Position numbers and translations under genes: made by a program. Of a DNA stretch of 64,000 nucleotides, positions 52,585 to 63,545 are shown piece by piece. The stretch covers positions 7,885,501-7,949,500 of the forward strand of contig CM034402.1 of assembly GCA_019925095.2 (NCBI GenBank), given 5' to 3'. Source of the stretch: Dendrolimus kikuchii. Its lineage: Eukaryota > Arthropoda > Insecta > Lepidoptera > Lasiocampidae. Position 1 is the first letter of the stretch. Every line of letters starts with the position of its first letter. Below the pieces are notes generated by a model. The model saw only the letters and a list, made by a program, of their open reading frames with translations, searched no databases and had not been told where the DNA came from.

Positions 52585-54035
52585 CTAGAGTTTACCCCGC
52601 GGCTGCGCCGCGGGTCAACCTCTAGTGGTATTTACACTCGGAAGTTTAATTTCATTTTATATCGCAAACTATCACATCTCCGGGCATGAAAAGTATTTAT
52701 ATCCATTTTCGGTATTAAAACTACATTTAAACAAAATTACAGCAAAACCGATCCTTTCCAAGTAGTTTTCCGTGAAAACTGAACGGAAAGACATATCGAC
52801 TTACTATCGTATTTTTTATAGATGATGAATGTTTATATCTATGAAATTGAGAAATGATTGGTCTTATCCAAACTTTCAACCTTCATTTCAAACCGTCCTA
52901 GCTATATTTATCTATCCTCCATCTATGACAACGACATAAATGACAATAAGGACAAAAAGAACAAATCGGACAAAACAGACAAATCGGACAAATCAGACAA
53001 ATCGGACAAAAAGGACAAATCGGATAACGCAGACAACTCGGACAAATCGAACAACTCGGACAAATTGGACAACTCGGACAATTCTGACAAATTGGACAAC
53101 TCGGACAACTCGGACAAATCGAACAACTCGGACAAATCGAACAACTCGGACAAATTGGACAACTCGTACAACTCGGACAAATCGGACAACTCGGACAAAT
53201 TGGACAACTCGGACAAATTGAACAACTCGGACAATTCGGACATCTCGGACAAATTGGACAAATCGGACAACTCGGGCAAATCGAACAATTTGGACAACTC
53301 GGACAATTCGGACAACTTGGACAACTCGGACCATTCGGAAATCTCGGATAAATTGGACAAATGGGACAACTCAGACAAATTGGACAAATCGAACAACTCG
53401 GACAAATCGGTCAACTCCGACAACTCGGACAAATCGGACAACTCGTACAAATCGGACAACTCGGACAAATTGGACAACTCGGACAAATCGGACAACTTGG
53501 ACAAATTGGACAATTCGGACAAATCGGACAACTCGGACAAATTGGACAACACGGACAAATTGGATAACTCGGACAAATCGGACAACTCGGACAAATTGGA
53601 CAACTCGGACAAATCGGATAACTCGGACAAATCGGACAAATTGGACAAAGATGACCAAAATGACGAAAAAGGAAAATCACAAAAAAAACCTATCCCACTT
53701 TTTGGGATAACCTTTACATAAATCTATCCCATTATCCGGGATAAAAGATATCCCTTGTCCACTTTCGGTATTAAAATTATATGTATACGGAATTTCAACT
53801 GAATCGGTCCAGTACTTTTCCTGTAAAAGCATAACAAACAGAAAGACAAATATATTTTTATCCCGGAAACTATCCCATTTTTCGGGATAAAAAGTATCCT
53901 ATGTTCATTCTCAGCATCGAAAATATATATATACTGAGTTTCAGCCAAATCGCTCTAGTAGTTTTTACGTGAAAACGGAACAGACAGACAGACAGACAGA
54001 CAGAGTTACTTTCGCATTTATAATATTAATAGGGA
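52585..54035 (-). mobile_element. Non-autonomous Helitron, copy 2 (complete, minisatellite-bearing)
   Basis: On the minus strand it starts TCCCTATTAATATTATAAAT after an A and ends GTAAACTCTAG before a T. A perfect 8-bp GC hairpin with a 3-nt loop (52596-52614) lies 7 nt before the terminal CTAG, the defining Helitron 3' structure. Length 1451 bp. It encodes no Rep/helicase. Inside is a minisatellite of about 690 bp. A (TCTG)n microsatellite follows the 5' end, as in copy 1. Confidence 0.88.
52965..53655 (-). repeat. 9-bp minisatellite, copy 2 (about 76 units)
   Basis: On the plus strand the units are GACAAATCG, GACAACTCG and GACAAATTG variants. It is expanded about 2.5-fold over the 8.8-kb copy. 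The plus strand is open as a 287-codon ORF (52858-53721) of SDK/NSD/LDN triplets; the minus strand is open for 241 codons of LSE/LSD. Confidence 0.95.
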
Positions 54036-54444
54036 TGAAAGCAGACAGACAAAGCATTACAGCAGTGTGACTGATAAAGTTGGTATCCGTGTACCGAGGT
54101 GTACATAATCATAGACCAGGCACAAAGCACTATCTGCCAGGGCCCTGCGAAATGGTTCGGCTATATCCGTGGTCCTGGCTTAAAGACGAAGGACAGAACA
54201 CTGAGGGGTTTTAATAATATTTCTATGGGGTGTTCAAGTACCACTCCGACCTTGCGAGTCCCATACATCTCCATCGTGCCTCCCCTGCCGTCGTATGTCC
54301 TCAATCGGACTTCCCATCGTTAAAAATATGTAAAAAGCATTACAAACCGATGTGCATGTATGAAGAAATAAGTGTAATTCATGAAAGTACATAAGTACGT
54401 AGAGAATGCATAGAGAAGTGTCTTTTTCTACCCTGTAGGGATCA

Positions 54445-54665
54445 TACATACATACATACATAACTTCACGCCAGTTCCCTTGCGGGGTAGGCACGTACAA
54501 CGGAGCGCCATTTAGGCCCATTCTTACACACCTCACTTACTTCTTTGACATTCATAACTCTTGTCATGCACGCTCGTCTGTTCTTAAGGCTCCTGACATC
54601 ACCCTCCGCTAGTACACGATCAATTTGATTATGGAAGGTGTGTCGTGGCCTTCCACGACACACCT
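54445..54665 (-). mobile_element. LINE 3' end with C-terminal coding remnant
   Basis: The minus strand reads RGRPRHTFHNQIDRVLAEGD, KNRRACMTRVMNVKEVSEVC and VVRAYPARELA stop, followed by (TATG)n. This is the longest of the (TATG)n LINE tails in the window and shows that the family is a retrotransposon ORF end. Flanked by TGTAGGGATCA at 54434-54444 and 54666-54676. Confidence 0.88.
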
Positions 54666-54839
54666 TGTAGGGATCAAATGTTATATATACCTAGTCCAGC
54701 CATAAGTTCTGTTACAAATGAAAATGATTTTTTTTTTATGAAGTAATGTAATATTATTAAAATTTATACCTACATATTTATTACAGTCTCAGCAAAAAAT
54801 AAAAAATATTCTATTCGAAATGGCCAAATTTTTTTTATT

Positions 54840-55140
54840 GCAGGAGTTCAGCAGACAGGCGGACGGCCCACTTGATGGAAAGCGGTTACCATTGCCTATG
54901 GACATTTGCAACACCAAAGGTGCTACATATGCGCTGCTGCTCTCTTAAAGGAGACTGAAACCTGGTCACTAATGCCGGAACACAACTCAAGGTTGTTATA
55001 GCGGCATACTATAGACCAGAGATGGTAGCCATCCAGTTGGACAAAGACCCTACCACCTGGCTGTGGGTTGTTTTGTCGCCTCTTACGACAGGCCGCCCAG
55101 CCGCAGGAAATTGTATTCTTTCTCCGATCCTGCACGGATA
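54840..55140 (+). repeat. Dispersed lepidopteran repeat
   Basis: Parallel to 39425-39670: GACAGGCGGACGGCCCACTT, CTATGGACATTTGCAACACC, AATGCCGGAACACAACTCAA, GCTGTGGGTTGTTTTGTCGC. It runs directly into the mariner fragment. Confidence 0.75.
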
Positions 55141-56167
55141 ATAACCTTTGGCTTTTATACCGGCCTTTAATCTGTTTGGCCACGAATCTATGGATTTTCA
55201 CACTGTTGCCAAGGGAAATTTCGCCACTGCTTGCTCCAAAGATTTTTTAAGAGACTCAATGTCACCGTGTCGTTTAGAGCAGGCCATGTTCTCTAAAACT
55301 GATCATAATATGAAGTCTGGTTGAGGTCTGGGCTAGACGAGGGCCAGTCTTCATCTCTTATAAACGTTCCGGACGTTGGTTTCAAGCAAGGCTTGGGTAG
55401 TTCGTGCCTTGTGACCAGGTGAAGAGTCCTGCTGGAAAGTCCACGGTATATTTTTAAAAAGTGTATTGCTGAGAGGTTTCACAACATGATCCAAGACTGT
55501 ATCTTGATACACACTTTGGCTGAAGTTTTCACTCATTTTTCACAAAAATGTAGTTTTGTGACTCCTTGATAAGACATGCCCCATCAAACAATCATTGACG
55601 CAGGATGATGACCACGTTGTACCTTTCCGACCACTTGAGCAGCTTCTTTAGAACTGTGAGCGTACACTTTTATCATTTTGCTTATTGTGGTGTTCGTCAA
55701 TCGTGAAAATTTTTTCATCTGTAAAGAGGATATTTCTGTGCCTTTCATCTGCGTATCGCGACAGAAGACGTTTTGATCGATCCACTCTCTTTAATTGTAA
55801 AGATTGATTTAGGGCATGTCCTGTATATCGACGATAAGCACCGAGCTTCAGGTCTTGTTTTATAATACGCGACAGAGTCCTAGCGTGAATCTTTATTTCT
55901 CGCGATAAGATTTTTTAATTCCTAATGGGGTTTCGACGAATTCTTGCTTTAACAGCATTAACAGCCTTTGCAGTGCTAACAGCACGCGGCCGCCCCGATC
56001 TTTTCTGTTCTTCGACAGACGAAGTGTTGTTGTATCTGTTGATAGTATAATATACGAAAACGGCTGATACCAAGCTTTTGAAGTGTCTGGAATATGACCG
56101 GCGGCTCCATACCCACTTTGTGCAAGGCGATCACTGCAATCCTATTTTCTTTAACACCCCATTCCAT
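55140..56167 (-). pseudogene. mariner-family transposase pseudogene
   Basis: Starts MEWGVKENRIAVIALHKVG at 56167 on the minus strand. It keeps GRPRAVSTAKAVNAVKARI, FTDEKIF (first catalytic Asp), FQQDSSPGH (second) and DWPSSSPDLN (third). Several stops and frameshifts divide it (for example near 55920, 55650, 55530 and 55350). The length agrees with an almost full transposase of about 340 residues. Terminal inverted repeats were not identified. Confidence 0.85.
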
Positions 56168-56929
56168 ATTGTAATTTGATAATGAACACGATAAAATATG
56201 TGAAATGGCGCAAAATCGAAAGAAGTTTTTAAAATAATATACGTGTTCCAAATTCAAAATAATTAAAGTTGAAAAAAAGAAAAGTTTTTATGTAACAGTA
56301 TTTATGGCCAGACTAGTTAATATGTATATATGAATATGCATACCTAAACCTCTCCAAAAGATGCCACTGAGCTAGCTTTTTTTACATCCAGTCTTTGTCA
56401 GTCGCCATTCATTCTTCTATTTCAGTTCGTCGTCCTATACTGCACTGAATTGATCGAGTAATGACTAAATTTCCCTTTTGTGCAATAAGTTAATCGCAAC
56501 AAACTAACCGTAGCAATATTTTTGATACTATTTGGGGCATTATACGCAGCAGTAGAGTCATTTAAATTGGTTGTTAGTGTCATCAGCCCATCTATCATTT
56601 GTATGAGTAATGTGAGTATTGCTGTTTTCGTGGACTACGTGCCGCATCTCTTGTGCGTATTTATGCTTTAAAAAATAAATAGAGAACCGAATTGAAGCGC
56701 CACCTACCAGGTTCCATTGCGAATTTAAACCATTCCGGAACACACACAAAACATTTCATCAAAATCGGACCCACTGTTCAGGAGGAGTTTAATGACATAC
56801 ATACGAACAGAGGAGTTTTTTTAATATATAAAGAAGGAGATATCTTAATGATGTCCTTGGTATAATATAGACAGATTAGCTAAATAGATGGCGCTGTAAT
56901 CGAGTATTTTCAATTCACTAAGACTACGT

Positions 56930-57440
56930 TCCATTAGAGACTCACAACGACCACGTTCACGATCGCGATTTTTCCCTTTCCACTTGCTTGCCGGAGTTTT
57001 TTTTATATTATTATTAACATATCTACGGACTCGAGTTCCGTACCTTTTTTTACTACTTAATTTCTATGAAAAACTTTAGAGTCCATACACGCTTGTTGTT
57101 TATTTTTGTTAGTGTGTGACATTAATTTAGTGATTTATATGTTATGGTGTACCTTAAAATTAACTTATTATATTAATTTATCCTATTTTTAATACTAAAC
57201 TTATACTAATGTAGAGTGTATCTGTTACATGCTAGTGTGTTGTGAGGAAGTGCATGTTGGCCTTATATCTATACTTATATATAGTCCTACCTAGTGCCAT
57301 GTGTGTTGGTTTTTTCTTTTCTGTGTCTGGGTTATTAATTTTTAGGCTCTTTGTGTGTCTTGGTTTGTTTGTGAAATGTGCGTGTAATGCAATGCGATGG
57401 TAGTGCGCGTTGGTTTGAGTATGTATGCTTGCCGGAGTTA
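56930..57440 (-). mobile_element. DNA-element fragment split by a retroposon
   Basis: 56930-56998 and 57427-57440 together match the reverse of 39125-39212 (ACGTTCCATTAGAGAC, ACCACGTTCACGATCGCG, GCTTGCCGGAGTTACAA). The middle is the insertion at 56999-57426. Confidence 0.75.
56999..57426 (-). mobile_element. Retroposon insertion with 13-bp target duplication
   Basis: GCTTGCCGGAGTT is duplicated at 56986-56998 and 57427-57439. Read on the minus strand the insert ends ATAATAATATAAAAAAA, a poly-A-like tail, so it is a 428-bp 5'-truncated LINE or a SINE. The 76-codon ORF in it is not recognised. Confidence 0.85.
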
Positions 57441-57810
57441 CAATTAGGCTTCTGTAGTACATGTACTATGTACTAAAAGGAATAAATTCTCGATACTGAA
57501 TTGAACGAACTATTCCTTCTCCGTTTTAAGACATCGTTCATTTAGTACTTCATCGTTCGTGATCGTATAGAATAGTCTGAATTCGCGATGTATTCTTTGT
57601 CACTGGTACTATACTACGACCTGTCGCACAACAAACACGGAACCCGGCTGACTCTAACTGAACGAGGGGCAACGATATGGTTACATTCTGATTCTAAAAT
57701 AACCCGACAAATACCTATAAAATTTTGATATCTTATATAATGCATTAAGAAAAAAATATCACAGATATTTTAATATCTAAATAACTTATGTAAAAAATAA
57801 ACGGGTATTG

Positions 57811-58010
57811 ATTAGAGACAGTCCTAAGCCTGCAAAGTATGAAGGAAAATCAAAATATAATTCACTATTCATTCAATGTACTAAACTGTACTAAATGAAC
57901 TAAAATATCGATTAGAATGACAGTCCTAAGCCTGCAAAGCGTGAAGGAAAATCAAAATATAATTCTTATTCGTTCAGTGTAGTAAACTGTACTAAATGTA
58001 CTAAAAGACC
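57811..58010 (+). repeat. Tandem duplication of about 100 bp
   Basis: Two units begin ATTAGAGACAGTCCTAAGCC and ATTAGAATGACAGTCCTAAG, each followed by AGGAAAATCAAAATATAATT and AAACTGTACTAAATG. The units are slightly diverged. Confidence 0.85.
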
Positions 58011-58109
58011 GAATTAGGACATCTGACAAATTGTACTAGTACGGATTGCTCCGTTCAGTGACCGAGCAAGAACAAGCCTAGTTACAAATTAATAAATAAA
58101 CCCCCATCT

Positions 58110-58457
58110 ATTTAAAATAAAACCGCCACGACATGAAAATTTGAGAAAAAGAGAATCAAATGTACTGTGTGTTAATAGATATAATACGGCACTGTTGGAT
58201 AAGAGTGTTTACGAAATGGCTCCCACGATATTCAATAAACTACCAAAATCGTTAAAAACAATACCATTAAATATATTTAAAACAAGACTAAAGCAATTAT
58301 TCATAGACAAATCATATTATTCCACAAACGAATTCCTAAATGACAAATTTGAAACATAATATCAATACATAATTAATAATAATATTTAAATTAGACATTA
58401 AATAATTGACATACACATATTACAATAATAATTGAATCAAAAACAGATATGTATATT
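58110..58457 (+). pseudogene. LINE ORF2 C-terminus and 3' UTR, first half (split by the BEL/Pao element)
   Basis: ORF 58141-58359 reads VNRYNTALLDKSVYEMAPTI, FNKLPKSLKTIPLNIFKTRL and YYSTNEFLND stop, the usual C-terminal tail of a reverse transcriptase in LINEs. Its 3' UTR is cut at 58457 by the LTR element and resumes at 63132. Confidence 0.72.
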
Positions 58458-58625
58458 GTTAAGGTGGATTCCTGGTCTAGGAGAGCTACTACTTGGTAAA
58501 ATAACTAAAAGAAAATTTGGATAAAATTAACTAATATATTGAAAAACCAAAACTTGACGTAAGAGTGACATGTCTGTATAAAACTTATAAAACGAACTAT
58601 ATACTAAAGAGGATCGTTACAAACA
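58458..58625 (-). repeat. 3' LTR of the BEL/Pao element
   Basis: Same sequence as the 5' LTR apart from one missing A in an A run. Confidence 0.92.
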
Positions 58626-59550
58626 TGCCGCCCACCAAGGACTTCCCAAGTCCTTAATCACAAAATCTCAATACAGAACAATAATAATCCGAAAACAATA
58701 ACTTGTCAACCAAGAACCTAACATTAAACACATAATACATAAGTAAAAATAAAATCTATGGGCTATTGGCAAAGTGCATAACTTAAACATCGCTACTCTT
58801 AAAACTAGAACCCCTACAACTTTTGTTATCTGAACCAGGGTGCTTCATTTTGACTATGCCAAGTAACCGCATGACAGGATAGAGTTCACACAAATCAATT
58901 ATTCATCAATCAAAACATTACAACAACAACAATTAGGTTCTGGTTTAACTTGACTTCTCTTATATCTCTCTCTAACATAAAGTATACTTGAAAGTATTTG
59001 CAACAGAAATGCTGTACACGCTTGTGCATAAACTGCAATATTCAATACATAAACACATTCATATACATAACATACATATAACATCATTAAACTCGATAGC
59101 TCAATGTTTCTTTAGCCTTCAATCTTATAACTACTTAAACTTTTTAAGCTTCTCACTAACTTAGAAAATACTGATAATTCTATCAGCACAGTGTTTATGC
59201 TTGTAAATCAATCATAATCCTAACTTCTCGAATATCATAGATCAAATATAATACAGCATTATCTAAAAACCTCCATGAAGACTACATCTGAATACTTTTC
59301 TTAAAATGCACAACCATGTAACAAACTAACACTATATTTGAATTATACTCTGCTTCTAAGCCAAAATACTTTAAGCCAAAATATCTTTATTCATTATCAT
59401 TAATTCACTTAAGAAAATATACCCTACGAACACTCATACTTCTCTTTGCATATACATAGCAAGACATGTAACTTCTTCAAAAAAAGCTCTATATGGGCAA
59501 AGAGGTAAACATACATAACTCTATCAATTACTCTAGCATTCTAGCACATC

Positions 59551-60240
59551 CTATGTAAGATCTCTACACGTATTTTCAAACTCTTGCCGAAACCTCGTGA
59601 AAAACCATCTACACCAAACAACAAGCCATATTAATATTTCCAAAGAAGAATATTTCTTCCTAACTATGAGTCTCTGAAGTACATAGCGATTACTAATAAC
59701 CCTATGTAATTTCACAATATTCTCCTCTACATTTGATTTAGGAATATCCACGTATATGTTAGTATACTGAACTTGCCATACCCATTCAGGATCATTCAAC
59801 CACAACTTGTACTTTACAAATTCATAAGGGTTTAAATCGCGAGACACACAATAGCTTGATTTTGGAACCGATTCTACACGTGACAACTCACTATTTACTA
59901 CAGCAACTAAAGCGACGGATCTTGAATATACCACGACTGCATAAACGTCATCAAATGCATTACAAAACCTATAAAAAGCAATATCAATCTCAATGTCATT
60001 CATTTGAATCCAATGATGTACCATGAGTCGACAAAGAGCAGATAAGTCTTTTCTAAGTATAATCCATTCATCGCCAGTTATCTGTTCATTCCAAAATATT
60101 CTATCAGACCAAATCCACTGCATATAGATTTCTACTACATGACTATCAGGTTCATATCCACACTTCGAGTCATTCACGTAAATGCCATTCGGAAACTTAC
60201 ATGCTGTCTGCTCGTAATTCTTATTCTCATCTCTAGTCAA
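59551..60240 (-). pseudogene. Collapsed pol: RT active-site remnant and RNase H-like end
   Basis: 229 open codons. FPNGIYVND stands where BEL RT has its YVDD box, so a catalytic Asp is replaced. FYRFCNAFDDVYAVVVYSRS fits the RNase H opening, and CVSRDLNPYEFVKYKLWLND with PEWV fits the conserved SRG...W..GP.WL box. A connecting segment is missing, and no integrase follows in 58626-59550, which I could not assign. Confidence 0.7.
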
Positions 60241-60264
60241 CTGTCTACGACTTTTTATAGCTAA

Positions 60265-60531
60265 TTAAAACGCTAAGAAAATGCTAACCTCGACTTGTAA
60301 CATAAAAATCTCTGTGACTTCTTCATTATTGCTTAATATCCACAGATATTTGTTAGCATCATTACTCCCCACCTTGATTTGTCTACACATTTGTACAATA
60401 TGTACAAAATCAGCCACAAAAAACACTAAAGTCTTACACACTCTCAATAACATGTGATACAAATCAACCCGTAACCATGCTTTAATCAGCGGGTCGTTAT
60501 TCGAAGACTTTATATATATATCCCTACACAA
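60265..60531 (-). pseudogene. BEL/Pao reverse transcriptase fragment
   Basis: 88 codons overlapping the end of the Gag-protease ORF in another frame. FFVADFVHIVQMCRQIKV and ANKYLWIL align with the BEL RT palm start (F.AD...M.RQI, R.LW). The first catalytic Asp is kept, but the surroundings are altered. Confidence 0.7.
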
Positions 60532-62786
60532 GTTACTTCTACCACTACATGAACCCTACTTACGGTTCTGTCCTTACACATGATGGCATGGCGCGGCATG
60601 TACACGCAATTTAATAGATTGGTCTTCTCTGCATAATCTATAATCTTCACGATGCCATCTACTAAATAAACATAAATTGCTCTGGTGTACACCTCCATCC
60701 CTCGCCAAAGAGAATTATTAAATGTCTTTTCTATATAATCTACACTCTGTAGAGCTACATCCTGTAAACTCCCATTCTGACATAGAGAACCTTCGTCCCG
60801 AAAGGGAAAACTAACAACATAGCGACTATCGTAATCCCTAGTTGTAGTGGATTTGACATAGTTTTCATACTTCTGCTTATCCTCTAATAAAATCTTACAA
60901 TGATGCTCACTCTCAATCTCACAAAAACTCTGAACTAATTTATTTATATTATTATTTACTATGTGCAAGCTTATAATGTTTTTAACATTATCTACTTTCG
61001 ACTCTTCTACACGACCTGACAAAATCCATCCTAGCTCCGTATTTTGTGCACTAAGTGCGCCGGAAGGATGCTTAATCAAACCATTCGTCAAAATCTGCGC
61101 ATATATTTCGGCACCGAGCAACAAATCAATCTTATTCGGAACACCAAAATGACTATCAGCTAGTGTCAAGTTTGACAGCTCTTGCCAATCATGAAACTCT
61201 ACTCTCCTAGTTGGCAGATTTGATGACAATTGTTTTAACACATAAGCTTGTACATCACAACTAAATGATTTAGAACTAATGGACTGTATATTAAACTCTA
61301 CTGAATACCTGATGGAAAGTGATTTCTTCCCTCCCAAGCCACTAACAACTCCCTTCACTGAAGATTTACGGAGGCCCAATATCTGAGCACAGTGCTCCGT
61401 AATGAATGAGGCTTGAGACCCCTGGTCCAGTAACGCCCTTAGCATAAAACATTCACCTTTACTATTAAATACTTTAACAATAGCAGTAGCTAAGATTACA
61501 TGACCAGGTACATAAAAATGGTTAGAAAACACTTGTTTTACCACTGTCAACGATTGTTCATCACTCTCACTCTTGTGTGACTCCGTTGGATTACAAACTT
61601 CATTAGGCGGAGTACTCACACTTCCTTCCGGATGTATTAACGAATGATGACGTCGACCACACCGATTACATTTTGTACTGCGTTTACACCGGTACACCCG
61701 GTGATTATCTCCAAAACAGTTGAAACACAATCTCTGTTTTAGTACAAAATTGTAACGGTTCCCGTAGCTCTCCGTACTAAATTTCTTGCATTGGTGAAGT
61801 AAATGAATTCCAGAACAAAAGGGACAAGAAACAGTGGTGACTTTAAACACATTCTTCTCTACAACAGTTCTCTCTTTCGATCTATTATCCTTCTTATGAG
61901 GTTCTAAAAATTCTAAACTTCTATACTTCGACTCTAAAAACTGCTTGAAGTCATTAATTGTTGGAAAGTTATCTGTATACTCACTGATTCTTTGTTCCCA
62001 CTGCTTTCTTGTTTCTATATCTAGTATTAGTGCTATTAAATGAATTACAATTATATCCCACGAAGACACGTCGATACCCAGGCTATTTAGCGCATTTAAA
62101 CAATCACTAGTTGTATCCAAAATCAGCTTTATACCACTCGAAGATTCCGCTGACAGCGCCCTCTGTCCAAGCAATCTAGTAAGTGTACAATTAGCAATGT
62201 ATCGTTTGTTGCTATATCTCTTCTTTAACAAAAGCCAACACGACTCATAATTTGCATCAGTTACAGGAATGTGCCTTAACAGCTGTTCCGCTTCGCCTGT
62301 CAAATGGCATTTCAAATAGTGTAACTTCTGTACATCGGCTAAAGTTGTATTCTTATGGATCAATGTCTCGAACAAATCATGAAAAGTCTGCCATTCCAAA
62401 TACTGTCCTGAAAAACTAGGCAAAATGATCTTAGGCAACTTCAGCGGAGCATGATCTGCTTCTTTGGATATATTAGAACTCGTACTAGGATGTCCGATCT
62501 GCTTATATATAGACAGAGCTTCCTTCAAATCAATCTTGTATGACATATAAATCTCTTCCACACTGTCATAAATATTCTCCTTAAGATACGGAACATCACT
62601 ATTCTCTGCCTTGCTCACGATGTTATAATGATTAGCTTCGAATTGTGTCCAATGCTTTTCTAGTTGATCTAATAGTGTCTCTAAATACGCTAGTGTGACA
62701 CGAGCCTTAGATGACTTTTTGTAATTTGTGAATCTGCTACTAATCTTTCCTTGTAAATCATATTGTATTTTAATTGTACCTTCCAT
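60510..62786 (-). CDS. BEL/Pao Gag-protease polyprotein, 758 codons, entering pol
   Basis: An uninterrupted retrotransposon ORF. Residues about 100-300 are a DUF1759-type Gag (LPKIILPSFSGQYLEWQTF, KLHYLKCHLTGEAEQLL). Zinc knuckles follow: CPFCSGIHLLHQC, CFNCFGDNHRVYRC (C-x2-C-x4-H-x4-C) and CNRCGRRHH. The aspartic protease region has ALLDQGSQASFI, LLLGAEIYAQIL and TELGWILSG, as in A17-type BEL proteases. The end reads STTTRDYDSRYVVSFPF, the conserved entry to the BEL reverse transcriptase, then a low-similarity tail to the stop. Retroelement protein, not a host gene. It starts at the ATG 177 bp inside the 5' LTR. Confidence 0.9.
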   Translation of the reverse strand: MEGTIKIQYDLQGKISSRFTNYKKSSKARVTLAYLETLLDQLEKHWTQFEANHYNIVSKAENSDVPYLKENIYDSVEEIYMSYKIDLKEALSIYKQIGHPSTSSNISKEADHAPLKLPKIILPSFSGQYLEWQTFHDLFETLIHKNTTLADVQKLHYLKCHLTGEAEQLLRHIPVTDANYESCWLLLKKRYSNKRYIANCTLTRLLGQRALSAESSSGIKLILDTTSDCLNALNSLGIDVSSWDIIVIHLIALILDIETRKQWEQRISEYTDNFPTINDFKQFLESKYRSLEFLEPHKKDNRSKERTVVEKNVFKVTTVSCPFCSGIHLLHQCKKFSTESYGNRYNFVLKQRLCFNCFGDNHRVYRCKRSTKCNRCGRRHHSLIHPEGSVSTPPNEVCNPTESHKSESDEQSLTVVKQVFSNHFYVPGHVILATAIVKVFNSKGECFMLRALLDQGSQASFITEHCAQILGLRKSSVKGVVSGLGGKKSLSIRYSVEFNIQSISSKSFSCDVQAYVLKQLSSNLPTRRVEFHDWQELSNLTLADSHFGVPNKIDLLLGAEIYAQILTNGLIKHPSGALSAQNTELGWILSGRVEESKVDNVKNIISLHIVNNNINKLVQSFCEIESEHHCKILLEDKQKYENYVKSTTTRDYDSRYVVSFPFRDEGSLCQNGSLQDVALQSVDYIEKTFNNSLWRGMEVYTRAIYVYLVDGIVKIIDYAEKTNLLNCVYMPRHAIMCKDRTVSRVHVVVEVTCVGIYI

Positions 62787-62962
62787 TGTGTATTTTGAGG
62801 ACTTCTACCAAAATTCAGTTGAATATTAGTGAGCACAATACAATAATTATATATGAAAAATCGACAAGAAAACTTCTAGTACATTTGCTCACTTTTGACA
62901 AAAATACACATATGCACCAAAACTTTTACTACACCACTGCCTATCCGGCTCCTAGGACCAAA

Positions 62963-63131
62963 TGTTAAGGTGGATTCCTGGTCTAGGAGAGCTACTACTT
63001 GGTAAAATAACTAAAAGAAAATTTGGATAAAATTAACTAATATATTGAAAAACCAAAACTTGACGTAAGAGTGACATGTCTGTATAAAACTTATAAAACG
63101 AACTATATACTAAAGAGGATCGTTACAAACA
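62963..63131 (-). repeat. 5' LTR of the BEL/Pao element
   Basis: Begins (minus strand) TGTTTGTAACGATCC and ends CCACCTTAACA. TGTT/AACA inverted ends. Confidence 0.92.
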
Positions 63132-63358
63132 TATATAATTAATAAATAAAGGTAATAAATATTATCCAGGTTACATAAAAGGTACTTAATAAAAATAGGA
63201 ACTAACTATTTACAACTATTAAGAACCTGCTTACTTGCACACCAGTGGAACTGGTAAAATGTACTGAACCATGTATTTCTAAGAACACCTGTATATGACT
63301 ACATTTATGCAAGAATAAATATTTCATTTCATTTCATTTCATTTCATTTCATTTCATA
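63132..63358 (+). repeat. LINE 3' UTR, second half, with (ATTTC)n tail
   Basis: Continues the LINE interrupted at 58457. It ends AAGAATAAATATTTCATTTC and about seven ATTTC units, like other LINE tails with a signal hexamer followed by a short tandem repeat. Confidence 0.72.
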
Positions 63359-63545
63359 CAATCGTAAACCCAAGTGGGACGATTAATCGACCCAACGTTT
63401 GACATGGGTCGTTGTGAGCGTTGTGTGACCGAAAATGATGACGGGATTAGTGACGTTTTCGCCACGACCACAACGACCGCGGTCGGTTTCTGGAACGGCT
63501 AACGGAGCATTTTGGGCGTTGTGAGCTACTAGTGGTACGCGCTGT
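63359..63545 (-). mobile_element. DNA-element fragment (same family as 38945)
   Basis: The reverse complement matches 38945-39126 along its length: CTAGTAGCTCACAACGCCC, AAAATGCTCCGTTAGCCG, CAACGCTCACAACGACCCAT. Confidence 0.78.

Larger units (their letters stand above)
58458..63131 (-). mobile_element. BEL/Pao LTR retrotransposon, non-autonomous, with near-identical LTRs
   Basis: LTRs of 168-169 bp at 58458-58625 and 62963-63131, TG...CA on the minus strand, differing as far as I can see only in the length of one A run. Target duplication TATAT on both sides (58453-58457, 63132-63136). A primer-binding-like TGGTCCTAGGAGCCGG starts two bases inside the 5' LTR (resembles the tRNA-Tyr 3' end, with mismatches). 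A purine-rich GGTGGGCGG precedes the 3' LTR. The interior is only 4.3 kb; gag and protease are long, pol is collapsed, and no integrase is seen. Confidence 0.92.

Noticed and set aside
52858..53721. 287-codon ORF as a conventional host gene
   Set aside because: It is almost wholly a 9-bp minisatellite inside a Helitron, and all six frames of the array are open over long stretches. Kept only as a finding.
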